From contig JADGAN010000021.1 of the NCBI GenBank assembly GCA_015231955.1, forward strand, positions 1 through 64,000: a DNA stretch of 64,000 nucleotides. The letters are read 5' to 3'. The translations under genes were made by a program, and so were the position numbers. This document shows positions 23,958-32,727 of this stretch, in pieces. The stretch is from Oligoflexia bacterium. Lineage in GTDB: Bacteria > Bdellovibrionota > Bacteriovoracia > Bacteriovoracales > Bacteriovoracaceae. The notes below the pieces were generated by a model. That model ran no database searches, had not been told where the DNA came from, and saw nothing but the letters and a program-made list of their open reading frames with translations. The stretch's first letter is position 1. Each line of letters starts with the position of its first letter.

Positions 23958-25976
23958 ATGAAAAAAGGTTATTGGGTTTTAGGCATATTAGCATTAGTGG
24001 TCGCTTGGCTGCTTACTGGAGGATGTTCTTCAGGGCCACTCCCCCTTAATCTTCCTTTGCCTAGTATCGCTGTCCCAGGAGACCAAAGTTACCGTGGACC
24101 AGTCTATAGTTATCCCGACTGGAATGGTGATGAGTTTTTGCCCAAAGAGAGCGAGGGGAGCACAGTCAAGCGAATCGTCGTGGTGAGTACGAACGATTTT
24201 CATGGAAACCTAGAGGGCAATAGCGAGAAATTTTTAGTTGGTAGTGAAGAGATGAAATTTCAAGTTGGCGGTGCTGAGGTGATCTCTTCCTATGTGAATA
24301 TTTTAAGAAAACGTTATCCCCAGCAAGTGCTGTTGTTAGATGCTGGGGATATGTACTCAGGAACTTTGATCTCCGACAGCTTTAAGGGCGATTCGGTAGT
24401 TCAATACTATAATTATCTGCAGTACGATGCTGTGACTCTAGGAAATCATGAATTTGATTATGGACCGGTAGCACTGGAGCGACGAGTACCCAACGCTAAA
24501 GAGGATGCACAAGGAGCGATTAAGAAAATTGTGGCCTCCTCTAAAGTTCCCTTTGTGATTAGCAATGTGCTGGATCTGGCAACTGGAAGATTGGTTACTT
24601 GGCCAGGCAGCGTCTCCTCCCTGGTGAAACGAGTTAATGGCGTGGATGTTGGGATTGTGGGTATTACCACGACCGACACTCCTGGAAAAGTCATTAAAGA
24701 TAATGTGCGCGGTCTCTACTTTGAAAAGATGGTGGCGGCGATCCTTAAAGGTGCACACGATGTGAGGAATAATGGAGCACAAGTGGTGTTGTTGCTGATT
24801 CACGAGGGCAATGATTGTGCTCTTGGCTCTGATGGAGCAGGAAGGCCAATTACCAAAGTGGGTGTGAATAAGAGTTTAGAAAATGCTGATAAAGCTCTTT
24901 GTGATCAATCGGGAGCGCTGGCCGAACTTCTAAAGAAGCTGCCTGCAAAGAGTGTGGATGCAGTGGTATCTGGTCACTCCCATACTCTAATCAGTCACTA
25001 TTTTTCTAAAATTCCAGTGATTCAAGCTGGGAGTAAGGGTGGGTATTTAGCACGCATGGAACTCTTCTATGACAGCAAAGAGAAGCGCTTGCTAGAGGAT
25101 CGCACCGTTCTTTATGCTCCCGTAAAAACTTGTAAAAACTTCTTTGCTACAAGCCTCGACTGTTTTCGTCCCGATATGAAGGCGGTTGAAAAGTTAGAAA
25201 AAAAGGGGGGCAAAGAGAGTTTGCTGGCCGCCAAATTTTTAGGAGAAGAAATTATAGCTGATGGAAAAGTGTGGGGCACTCTTTTAAAAAGCTATAAAGA
25301 TAAAGTGGATAAACAAGGTCAAGAGGTGGTGGTGACTTTAAAACGCGATCTCAAACACGATCGCGATGGAAGTTCTGAGCTTGGAACACTACTTGCTGAT
25401 GCCATAAGGTTTGTAACCAAGACCCCAGTGGCAGTCACCAACCCGGGCGGGGTTCGCTCTTCTCTTAGCAAGGGCCCTATTACCTTTGCTGACATCTATA
25501 AGTCAGTACCATTCGAGAATAATGTGATGAAAGTGAGAATGACCGGCAGAGAGCTTGAAAAACTGGTGAAAATTGGCACCTCTGTTCAAGGGTATGGATT
25601 GGGAAATTTCTCTGGGCTTAAGATTTGGGTTAATAAAAATCGTAGTCATAGTGAAGATTTAAATGGCAATGGCAGCATTGAAGAGTTTGAGAAGAGCTAT
25701 TTTGTAAAAATGACTTTTTCCGATGGAACACCGGTGATTTTAGAGAAAGAGTACGAGGTGGGAACACAAACTTTCCTCGGGCAAAGTGGTGGCGATAATT
25801 ATGGTATCGTCTTTTCCCCTATTGCCGAAGAGAACAAGCTCGTTGATTACAACATGACCTACCGTCAGGCCTTGATCAAATACCTTGAGCACCTGGAGAG
25901 TATTAAAGTCGATTACCACTCAGCAGAGAAATCTTATCTTGATTACTCCCCATCAAAGTATATTTGGAATGAATGA
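23958..25976 (+). CDS. 5'-nucleotidase/UshA-like metallophosphoesterase lipoprotein
   Basis: A 672-residue lipoprotein (lipobox LTGGC) of the UshA/5'-nucleotidase family. The metallophosphatase domain has STNDFHGNLEG, LDAGDMYSGT, TLGNHEFDYG and VVSGHSHTLI, holding the dinuclear metal ligands. The C-terminal substrate domain has NPGGVRSSL, SVPFENNVMKVRMTG and FLGQSGGDNYG. It likely hydrolyses extracellular nucleotides or UDP-sugars to feed salvage. An EF-hand-like DLNGNGSIEEFE sits in the C-terminal domain and may bind Ca2+. Overlaps ribD by 8 bp. Confidence 0.93.
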   Translation: MKKGYWVLGILALVVAWLLTGGCSSGPLPLNLPLPSIAVPGDQSYRGPVYSYPDWNGDEFLPKESEGSTVKRIVVVSTNDFHGNLEGNSEKFLVGSEEMKFQVGGAEVISSYVNILRKRYPQQVLLLDAGDMYSGTLISDSFKGDSVVQYYNYLQYDAVTLGNHEFDYGPVALERRVPNAKEDAQGAIKKIVASSKVPFVISNVLDLATGRLVTWPGSVSSLVKRVNGVDVGIVGITTTDTPGKVIKDNVRGLYFEKMVAAILKGAHDVRNNGAQVVLLLIHEGNDCALGSDGAGRPITKVGVNKSLENADKALCDQSGALAELLKKLPAKSVDAVVSGHSHTLISHYFSKIPVIQAGSKGGYLARMELFYDSKEKRLLEDRTVLYAPVKTCKNFFATSLDCFRPDMKAVEKLEKKGGKESLLAAKFLGEEIIADGKVWGTLLKSYKDKVDKQGQEVVVTLKRDLKHDRDGSSELGTLLADAIRFVTKTPVAVTNPGGVRSSLSKGPITFADIYKSVPFENNVMKVRMTGRELEKLVKIGTSVQGYGLGNFSGLKIWVNKNRSHSEDLNGNGSIEEFEKSYFVKMTFSDGTPVILEKEYEVGTQTFLGQSGGDNYGIVFSPIAEENKLVDYNMTYRQALIKYLEHLESIKVDYHSAEKSYLDYSPSKYIWNE

Positions 25977-27081
25977 AAGAGATTTGTTGAAACGTGCCCT
26001 CCTCCTTGCCGCCAAAGGAGAGGGGTTTGTCTCGCCTAATCCTATGGTTGGCGCCATTATCGTGAGTGGTGAAGGAGAGGTTCTTGGAGAGGGATACCAC
26101 CAAGCTTACGGTGGCCCGCATGCCGAGGTGTGGGCGGTACAAGATGCGGAGGCCAAGGGTGGAAAAGGGGTGTGTGCTGGCGCAACTCTATACTGTACAC
26201 TCGAACCGTGCTCCCACACCAAAAAGCAAACTCCTCCCTGCACCGACCTCATTATTCAAAAAGGTTTTAAGCGTGTGGTGGTGGCAACCAGCGATCCCAA
26301 TCCCGCTGTCGATGGCAACGGTCTTCGCATTTTGCAAGCGCAGGGAATAGAGACAAAAGTTTGCGACGATCTCGAGATCATCAAAGCTGCTAAAGAGTTA
26401 AATCAAAACTTCTTTAAATGTATGACCACTGGACTTCCTTGGATTCACCTCAAATGGGCGCAATCGCTCGATGGCCGTTTGGCCACCTCCACGGGTGATG
26501 CCAAGTGGATTAGCTCTCCGGGCTCGCGGGAGCGCACCCACGATATGCGCTCTCACTGTGATGCTATCATGGTGGGAGTGGATACCCTCTTAAGTGACAA
26601 TCCCGAACTCACCGTTCGCTACGGTAAGCTACTAAATCAAGAGCGCCCACCCTTTCGTATCATTGTCGGTTGGAGTGATAAGATCACTTTTAAAGAGAGA
26701 GTCTTCATCGATGATTGTCGTCATCGCACCATCTTATGCATCCCTGATGATGTGGAGTGCACGACCCCTCTCCCTCCTGAAAATATTATTCGCATCAAAC
26801 GGGATGATCTTCACGACCTCTTAAAAAAACTGGTGGCAGCTCCCTTAAAGATCACCTCTCTCTTTGTTGAAGGTGGCCCCACTTTGCTAACCTCCTTTTT
26901 ACAACAAAAGCTTTACGACAAAGTAAGCATCTTTATCGCTCCAAAAATTATTGGTGGTGATGGACTTGCTATCGGGCCTTTGGGGATTTCCAAGATGAGT
27001 GAAGTCTTGGACTTTAAGGAAGAAGAGGGATACCACTTCGAGCAACTACCCAATAACAGCGATATCCTCTTCACCAAGTAA
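25969..27081 (+). CDS. ribD: Bifunctional riboflavin biosynthesis deaminase/reductase RibD
   Basis: A 370-residue RibD with both halves. The deaminase (1-145) has SPNPMVGAIIV, zinc ligands in GGPHAEVWA (His51, Glu53) and EPCSHTKKQTPPC (Cys81, Cys91). The reductase (150-370) has WAQSLDGRLATSTGDAKWIS, DAIMVGVDTLLSDNP and VEGGPTLL. It converts the diamino-hydroxy-pyrimidine intermediate through two steps of riboflavin synthesis. The start ATG 25969 overlaps the end of the upstream 5'-nucleotidase gene, so it is probably coupled. No other rib genes follow. Confidence 0.95.
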   Translation: MNERDLLKRALLLAAKGEGFVSPNPMVGAIIVSGEGEVLGEGYHQAYGGPHAEVWAVQDAEAKGGKGVCAGATLYCTLEPCSHTKKQTPPCTDLIIQKGFKRVVVATSDPNPAVDGNGLRILQAQGIETKVCDDLEIIKAAKELNQNFFKCMTTGLPWIHLKWAQSLDGRLATSTGDAKWISSPGSRERTHDMRSHCDAIMVGVDTLLSDNPELTVRYGKLLNQERPPFRIIVGWSDKITFKERVFIDDCRHRTILCIPDDVECTTPLPPENIIRIKRDDLHDLLKKLVAAPLKITSLFVEGGPTLLTSFLQQKLYDKVSIFIAPKIIGGDGLAIGPLGISKMSEVLDFKEEEGYHFEQLPNNSDILFTK

Positions 27082-27096
27082 CAATCTTAAGTAAGC

Positions 27097-29160
27097 TTAA
27101 TAAGCAACACAACTACCACTAATCCAGTTGCATCTTGATTCATAGGGTTGACAAGTTGGTTCGGTGATGGCCAGCGGACAAGCGTAGTATTTTCCTCGGC
27201 ACTGATTAATATTGTTATTCCATGAACAGAGGGAGTTGTTATTGCAATTGGTAAAGTTAGTATTGCTTTCGCAAGTACCGCCAACACTATTTTGGCAGGT
27301 AACAGCGTTCCAGTAGCAAGGGGCCACACAAGTGATCGAAGAGGTATAGGAGCTGCAAGTGGTGCCAGACATGTTTTGGCAGCTATTATTCCCACTATTC
27401 CAGTAGCAGGGGGCCACGCAAGTGGGTTGTGTACCATAGGAGCTACAGTTGGTTGTACTCATGTTGGTACAAGTATTTGTGGGAGTATCCCAGTAACAGG
27501 GGGCCACGCAAGTGGCCATAGTCATAGTGGAGCAGACAACGTTTGTCTTATTAACACAGCTATGGGCCGCACCAACCAGTGACCAGGTACAAGCAGGATC
27601 AGCGATGCAAGTAGCAGAGTCGGTTTTTGCAGAACAAGAGGAGGCCATCATCGGAGCACAGTAGGTAGCATTCCAAACGCAAGCGGTATTTCCACTACAA
27701 GTGGTCGAGGTTATAAAGCTAGCACAATCGGTACCGATCATACGACTGCAAACACTGGTTGCTGAGTTCCAGGTACAGCCAGGTTGGGTAGCGCAAGTAG
27801 GAGAGGTGACGTAAGAGGCGCAATCGATGCTCATCGCATTTCTACAGGTAGAGAGAGCAGAATCCCACACACAAGTTCCACCGCCGGTGGTGATGCAAGT
27901 TGCTTGCGTGACATTGGCACTACAACTGACAGACATGGCGTTTTTGCAACTGGAGGTGGCGGTATCCCAAATGCAAGAGGCGTTGGTAATACAGGTAGGA
28001 CTGGTCACATTGGCCGCACAGTCGTAGGACATAGCATTTTGGCAGGTAGCAGTTGTCATGTTCCAGAGGCACGCTGGAGTTGTGGTGCAAGTTGCTTGGG
28101 TGAGGTAAGTGGCACAACTGGTGATCATCGCATTTCGGCACTGTCCAGTGGTAGCAGTGGTGCGTTCCCAAAAGCAAGGGGTCATGCAGGTGGCCTCAGT
28201 CACGTTAGCGGAGCAGCTGATAGTCGAGGCGTTCATACAGTAGCTGCTGGTAGAGTTCCAAGAGCAAGCACCGGTACATTGGGCCACTGGTTTACCAGCA
28301 CAACTGACGGCGGCGGCACGATCACAACCCATGGTCGTGATATTCCAATAACAGCCAGGAGTGGCCCTACAAGCGGCTTCGCCAAGACCGCAATTAATAC
28401 CAAATTGCGATTCACAGCGATCACCCATCCACACACAACCGGTGACGGAGCAGGTGGCAGAGGTGATAAAGGCGGAACAGTAGCCAGTGGAGACGGTGTA
28501 GCCTACCTCGGCGGTAAAGCTATCGATTGTGGGTACAGAGTAGTTGAGGGTTCTCATCACCGTGTTGTTCTCGTCGAGAACGTGAATGATAAAATCGTTT
28601 TCTCGAAGAAATTTACTGTAAGAGAATTCTCCAGCAGCATTGGTGGTCCCTGTATAAAAATATTCTCCACTAGGCCAGGCATCGTGCTTTAACCCAATTT
28701 TTTGATTGCTAACTGCCACATTGGCCTCATTCTTTACTGTGATTGTTCCCGTTACTTTATGAGGAGAGAGATCGGTGTTAACGGGTGCGAGGTTTATGGT
28801 GATATTACCACCGGAGAGTGGTTGAAAAACGGAATCGTAATAGAGTTGCCCACTCGTAAAGACCCAAACCGAGATGCGGGTGGGACCATTTGGAACATTA
28901 AAACTTAGCTCACTACTGGTAGTGGCAGGGCCTATAGGTAGTTGATAATATCCTTTGCCAAAAGCGCCTTTATATCCAACGGCCGCATAGAGAATTTCTC
29001 CAGGAGTGATTGCTTTCGTTTGTGTTTGAGCATCAGACTCGTTTTGAAACTGCATCACGATTTTTACATCGGTATTTCCTGGTTTACTTGGGCCACATGC
29101 CGCTGCAAGCACGATAACTAAAAAGAGAGAGAAAAATAGAGTTGAAAATTGTCTTATCAT
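27097..29160 (-). CDS. Lipoprotein with 15 tandem Cys-rich repeats
   Basis: A 687-residue lipoprotein (lipobox LAAAC). The N-terminal third is two or three beta-rich domains, including a carboxypeptidase-regulatory-like segment (GTITVKNEANVAVSNQKIG). From about residue 230 to the end I count 15 repeats of the form C-x(6-8)-C-x(3-7)-C-x-W-x(3-10)-C, for example CATYLTQATCTTTPACLW. Each repeat has four Cys and one Trp, so the protein probably forms a rigid disulfide-bonded rod. The pattern recalls PSI-like and protist surface-antigen repeats, but I assign no homology. Last gene of the FecR-TPR-lipoprotein operon (11-bp gap). Likely surface-exposed, as adhesin or stalk; that is inference. Confidence 0.85.
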   Translation of the reverse strand: MIRQFSTLFFSLFLVIVLAAACGPSKPGNTDVKIVMQFQNESDAQTQTKAITPGEILYAAVGYKGAFGKGYYQLPIGPATTSSELSFNVPNGPTRISVWVFTSGQLYYDSVFQPLSGGNITINLAPVNTDLSPHKVTGTITVKNEANVAVSNQKIGLKHDAWPSGEYFYTGTTNAAGEFSYSKFLRENDFIIHVLDENNTVMRTLNYSVPTIDSFTAEVGYTVSTGYCSAFITSATCSVTGCVWMGDRCESQFGINCGLGEAACRATPGCYWNITTMGCDRAAAVSCAGKPVAQCTGACSWNSTSSYCMNASTISCSANVTEATCMTPCFWERTTATTGQCRNAMITSCATYLTQATCTTTPACLWNMTTATCQNAMSYDCAANVTSPTCITNASCIWDTATSSCKNAMSVSCSANVTQATCITTGGGTCVWDSALSTCRNAMSIDCASYVTSPTCATQPGCTWNSATSVCSRMIGTDCASFITSTTCSGNTACVWNATYCAPMMASSCSAKTDSATCIADPACTWSLVGAAHSCVNKTNVVCSTMTMATCVAPCYWDTPTNTCTNMSTTNCSSYGTQPTCVAPCYWNSGNNSCQNMSGTTCSSYTSSITCVAPCYWNAVTCQNSVGGTCESNTNFTNCNNNSLCSWNNNINQCRGKYYACPLAITEPTCQPYESRCNWISGSCVAY

Positions 29161-29171
29161 GATGGTACTCC

Positions 29172-30785
29172 TTAAATACTTACTTCGATATCTAATCCAA
29201 AAAGATGTTTTTTGTAGTCATAGGCAGTCTTATCTTTGGAGTTGGTTTTAGAAAACTCATAACGGAAAGAGGCCTCCAGCAATTTTAAAAATTTATAAGA
29301 AAGCGTGAGAGAAGGATTGATGGTAGTCTCCGTTCCGCGAGTGGCCCGCTGTAACTTGGTATCGGTGATGGTAAAAGCAAGAGCAGCACTTAATTGTAAA
29401 TTATCGCTAAAGAGAGTGGGAACGATATAATCGACTCTTGTGAGAAAAGAGTTTTGAGAATTACTTTTACTCTTGGGGTTGGTGGTGAAATCGGCATTAA
29501 ATAACCCCATCATGGTGTGCGTATTGGGCAAGGAGAGCATTTGAATTAAAGAAAAGTTATTAGTGTATGAGTCTGAGCTATCAACTTTGGCATCATACTG
29601 TTTGCGCTTAAGTTTAAGAGTAGAGTCGCCTTTGGACCAAAGTCCTAATTTTTCCTCCAAGGAGAAGCTCCAGGTGCGCCCGGAGTGGCGAAGATGACCA
29701 TTTGCCTGGTCATCTTTTGCGGTATAATTAAACTCGCTTTCAAAGGAGGCGGTTCCCATCTTGGCCAGTAAAGTGTGCTCTAATCCTGCTTTGACTTTAG
29801 GTTGCAAGGAGTAGGCATCATTCTTTTGAATGTTGATGTTTTTTCGGTGAGTGGTGTGGCGAGTGTGAGTTACCCTTCCCTCTGGAGTGAGCAGGTAACG
29901 GCGCTTAAATGCAAAAATATTTTTTGCATTTAAATCGGCCTTCATGATGAGTGACGATTTGTAACTGGCCTTGGCGGTACTTTGATCGGCCTCTGAGACT
30001 ACGTTGGAGTCGTGCTCAACACTCTCCTTGAATTTAAGACTAAATCTTTTAGGAGAGAGGCGACGACCATTTACCATCTTATTCTCGTCAAGATCGTACT
30101 TCTCTTTAATCTCAATCATGCGCTTGCTGACTTGCTTAGAGACAGGGGAGCTTGGATCCATATCGTAAGCACCAGTTAGCACTGGGATCACTTTGGTGAC
30201 AACATCACTACGGATCTCTTGTTTATCTTCTTTTCGTTCCGCCATTGTTAGTAAGAGTTCACCAATCTGAAAGCGTGCACTTTGGCCTAACCCCTCTTTG
30301 GCATTTTTAATTTTGGCATAGCTCTGGATTGCAACTTGATGCTCTTCCAGCATTTGACTGATGTATCCTATATAGTAATAGGAGGATTCACTCAAATAGT
30401 CCTTGCTGATGGAGGCCTCGAAGTGAGCACGCGCCTTCGGCATATTTCTAGCTGCATAGTAAGCTTGCCCTAGCTCATAATGAATATCATTGGAGCTGTT
30501 GCCCTCTTGAAGTGCAGTTTCAAAATTGGTAACAGCACTATCAAACTCTTGAAGCTTGCTATAGCAAAGTCCGCGTAAGTAGTGAATGGAGGAGTTTACG
30601 TTTTTATCTAAACTGCTGCCACTGGCACTATCTAAATTTTTTAAAGCTTGAGCATAGGCACCTTTCTTATAGAGTTCCAGTGCTTTCCCCAGATCATCTG
30701 CAGAAAAAGCAGCAAAATTTTTTATTGGTAACAAGATAAGCGTCACAATGATTGTTGTAGTAATAATAATAATATTTTTTTTCAT
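29172..30785 (-). CDS. TPR protein with predicted outer-membrane barrel
   Basis: A 537-residue exported protein. A signal peptide (1-25) is followed by TPR repeats to about residue 210 (ALELYKKGAYAQALKNL, YELGQAYYAARNMPKARAHFE). The C-terminal 300 residues alternate polar and hydrophobic strands with aromatic turns, and the protein ends with EVSI, as in beta-barrels. The start ATG 30785 follows AAGGAT; the longer frame would overlap the upstream gene. Ten bases downstream of the FecR gene and 11 before the Cys-rich lipoprotein gene. It may be a surface anchor or export pore for its operon partners. Confidence 0.8.
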   Translation of the reverse strand: MKKNIIIITTTIIVTLILLPIKNFAAFSADDLGKALELYKKGAYAQALKNLDSASGSSLDKNVNSSIHYLRGLCYSKLQEFDSAVTNFETALQEGNSSNDIHYELGQAYYAARNMPKARAHFEASISKDYLSESSYYYIGYISQMLEEHQVAIQSYAKIKNAKEGLGQSARFQIGELLLTMAERKEDKQEIRSDVVTKVIPVLTGAYDMDPSSPVSKQVSKRMIEIKEKYDLDENKMVNGRRLSPKRFSLKFKESVEHDSNVVSEADQSTAKASYKSSLIMKADLNAKNIFAFKRRYLLTPEGRVTHTRHTTHRKNINIQKNDAYSLQPKVKAGLEHTLLAKMGTASFESEFNYTAKDDQANGHLRHSGRTWSFSLEEKLGLWSKGDSTLKLKRKQYDAKVDSSDSYTNNFSLIQMLSLPNTHTMMGLFNADFTTNPKSKSNSQNSFLTRVDYIVPTLFSDNLQLSAALAFTITDTKLQRATRGTETTINPSLTLSYKFLKLLEASFRYEFSKTNSKDKTAYDYKKHLFGLDIEVSI

Positions 30786-30795
30786 AATTCTATCC

Positions 30796-32547
30796 TTAGA
30801 GTGAAATGATTGCTCGTACATTGGTTGAGGTTGAACTTCCCTCCATCCTGTTTTGAATGGTGTCGTTTACTCGCTGTAGGATGTTATCGATATTGATAGT
30901 AGGGGGAGTGTATCCACCACCATAGAGCGCTCCCTCTCCCATTCCTGGCATCCCAGGCATTCCAGGCATCCCTGGCATCATCGTTCCTGGTGCCATAGGC
31001 CCAGTTGCAGCTCCCATCGCTGGTCGAAACATATCGTCTACCGGTCTACCGGCACGAGCAGGGTCAAAGGAGGTGGGATCATTGGGTGAATAAAATGCTG
31101 GACCTCCTGCTGCGGTAAAGGTTAACACTTGAGGCACAGCGGGCATGCCCATGCCCATGCCCATGCCCGCTGCTCCTGGGGCAACACCGCCAGGCATTCC
31201 GGCCATACCCGGCGCCATACCTGCTGCCATAGCTGGTGCCATCATTCCTGGTGCCATACCTGTTGGCGCTCCTGCCGCCCCTCCTGCTGGAGCTGCCATT
31301 GTCTCACCTGCTTTGCCTGGCATAGGCATCATAACCTCTGTGCGCACAAATGCCCCTGTCTCTGTGAGCTTTAGACCCATCGGAGGAATGTAGTTTCCAG
31401 TGGCCATATCAAATCGCCCCGCTGTGGGAGGTGGAACGTAAACGCCAGTATTTGCATCAAAAGTACTGCCTGGAGGAGGAGGTAGATAAAAGCCGGTCTT
31501 GATATCAATAAACCCACCTGCAGGAGGTGCAAATTGCCCAGTTTTTCGATCAACAAATCCCTCTGGAGGAGGAGCGATATTAGCACCAGCTGGCGCTTGT
31601 GCTAATAAAGGCCTAGTAACTGCTGCTCCAGCTGCTCCACCTACTCCAGTTGCGCCTGCATTTTCACCCTTAAGCATCCCTGCTTGTTCAAATTGTTTTT
31701 CAGCGCTCTTTAGACCTTCAGTGCTGACAAAAACTTTAGAGGGAACACCAGGAGGAATGGGCGATTGATAAGATTTACTATTGCTACTGCCACTACCACC
31801 GGCACTGCCACTGCCACCGCTGCTTATAGCGGAAGATGCTGTTTCGCCAGTGCTGGCGTTATTGCTATTCTTTAAACTCTCTAACTGTGCTGGAGAAATT
31901 TTAACAGGAATCGAGACCTGCTCTTGATTAGGGTTTGCTCCGGCAAATTGCCCCTCGGTTACTGTCACCGCTTTTTCTGAGTTCACTGCCAGGGCCAATG
32001 TTTGCATGTCTTTGATCTCCTCTTTGGGATCGACTTGCACCATCTTCACTGTACCTTCAAAGGTAATTAAGGAGGTCATTTCAGTGGTAGGATTAAAGAT
32101 GGTTTGAAAATCAGTTCCGCGAATACCCATAGCAGAACTTTTGGTGCGAATAAAAAGTTTATCCTTCTTTCCACTCTTTTCCGCCTCTTGCTGATGCTCT
32201 AAAATATTTTGGGTAACTTGACTCCGAATCTGTCCCTTAAGCAGTGAGATGATACCAGGTTCATTTTTGGAGAAAGCATTCACCGTCATGCTGCTCTCAG
32301 GGCCTACGCTAATTTGCGAATTATCGTTAAATAAAAGTTTTACAAAACTTTTTGCCTTGGTCTGAATGTTGGCCCCTTCGGGGATGGTATCATCCTGTTT
32401 TAGTTTATTATTATTAAGGACGACATCTCCTCGAAGAATTAACACCTTTGCCACGCTTTTAGGAATAGGAGTATTCCCCAAAGAGCTAAAAGCAAAGAGC
32501 AACAATAAAAATACACAAAAAAATGCCTGCAAATGTGATTTTGACAT
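30796..32547 (-). CDS. FecR-domain exported protein with Pro/Gly/Met-rich repeats
   Basis: A 583-residue exported protein. A signal peptide (1-24) precedes a FecR domain (PF04773), about residues 32-190, with VLILRGDVVLNN, VKLLFNDNSQISVGPES and SSAMGIRGTDFQT. Then come Ser/Gly linkers and five repeats of about 19 residues patterned G-x-[FV]-D-x-x-T-G-x-[FY]-x-P-P (such as GGFIDIKTGFYLPPPP). A Met/Ala/Gly/Pro-rich tract follows, including GMGMGMGMP. No sigma/FecA partner is present, so this is the structural FecR type seen in surface operons rather than an anti-sigma factor. First gene of the three-gene operon. Confidence 0.85.
   Translation of the reverse strand: MSKSHLQAFFCVFLLLLFAFSSLGNTPIPKSVAKVLILRGDVVLNNNKLKQDDTIPEGANIQTKAKSFVKLLFNDNSQISVGPESSMTVNAFSKNEPGIISLLKGQIRSQVTQNILEHQQEAEKSGKKDKLFIRTKSSAMGIRGTDFQTIFNPTTEMTSLITFEGTVKMVQVDPKEEIKDMQTLALAVNSEKAVTVTEGQFAGANPNQEQVSIPVKISPAQLESLKNSNNASTGETASSAISSGGSGSAGGSGSSNSKSYQSPIPPGVPSKVFVSTEGLKSAEKQFEQAGMLKGENAGATGVGGAAGAAVTRPLLAQAPAGANIAPPPEGFVDRKTGQFAPPAGGFIDIKTGFYLPPPPGSTFDANTGVYVPPPTAGRFDMATGNYIPPMGLKLTETGAFVRTEVMMPMPGKAGETMAAPAGGAAGAPTGMAPGMMAPAMAAGMAPGMAGMPGGVAPGAAGMGMGMGMPAVPQVLTFTAAGGPAFYSPNDPTSFDPARAGRPVDDMFRPAMGAATGPMAPGTMMPGMPGMPGMPGMGEGALYGGGYTPPTINIDNILQRVNDTIQNRMEGSSTSTNVRAIISL
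31144..31167. repeat. Hexanucleotide repeat within the FecR-domain gene
   Basis: Four exact copies of CATGCC, read on the coding strand as alternating Gly-Met codons. In frame, so slippage changes only the tract length. Confidence 0.85.
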
Positions 32548-32639
32548 AACACCTTCTAAGTAGAAAAAAGTTGTTGGGAGTTTATAACTATTAAAAAATT
32601 TTATTGATAGAAGTTAATGATGGCAATAAAAATAAAAAA

Positions 32640-32661
32640 GTGCCAGCCGACTTTTGGGACT
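32640..32661 (+). repeat. Dispersed repeat copy, identical to 241-262
   Basis: The 22 bases, including GCCAGCCGACTTTTGGGACT, match the copy at 241-262 exactly, 32 kb away. It lies 66 bases beyond the stop of the minus-strand gene at 32728. No inverted partner is seen here. Confidence 0.85.
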
Positions 32662-32727
32662 CATTGCCGTTGTTGGTAGTTGAGCATTTAAGGAGGAGAG
32701 AAGCAGCTACTGTCTTCCTTTTTTGCT

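Noticed and set aside
27784-28692. Long + strand open frame of 302 codons rich in Gly, Arg and His
   Set aside because: It is the opposite-strand image of the Cys-rich repeat array; the repeats in the minus-strand lipoprotein explain its composition, and it has no ribosome site or homology.
31129-31393. Two overlapping + strand frames with His/Ser or Pro/Met repeats
   Set aside because: Both mirror the Gly-Met/Pro-rich tract of the FecR-domain gene on the minus strand.
30796-32547. FecR protein as part of an iron-uptake sigma/anti-sigma system
   Set aside because: No ECF sigma factor or TonB receptor gene adjoins it, the protein has a cleavable signal peptide instead of a cytoplasmic sigma-binding end, and the neighbours are surface-type proteins.
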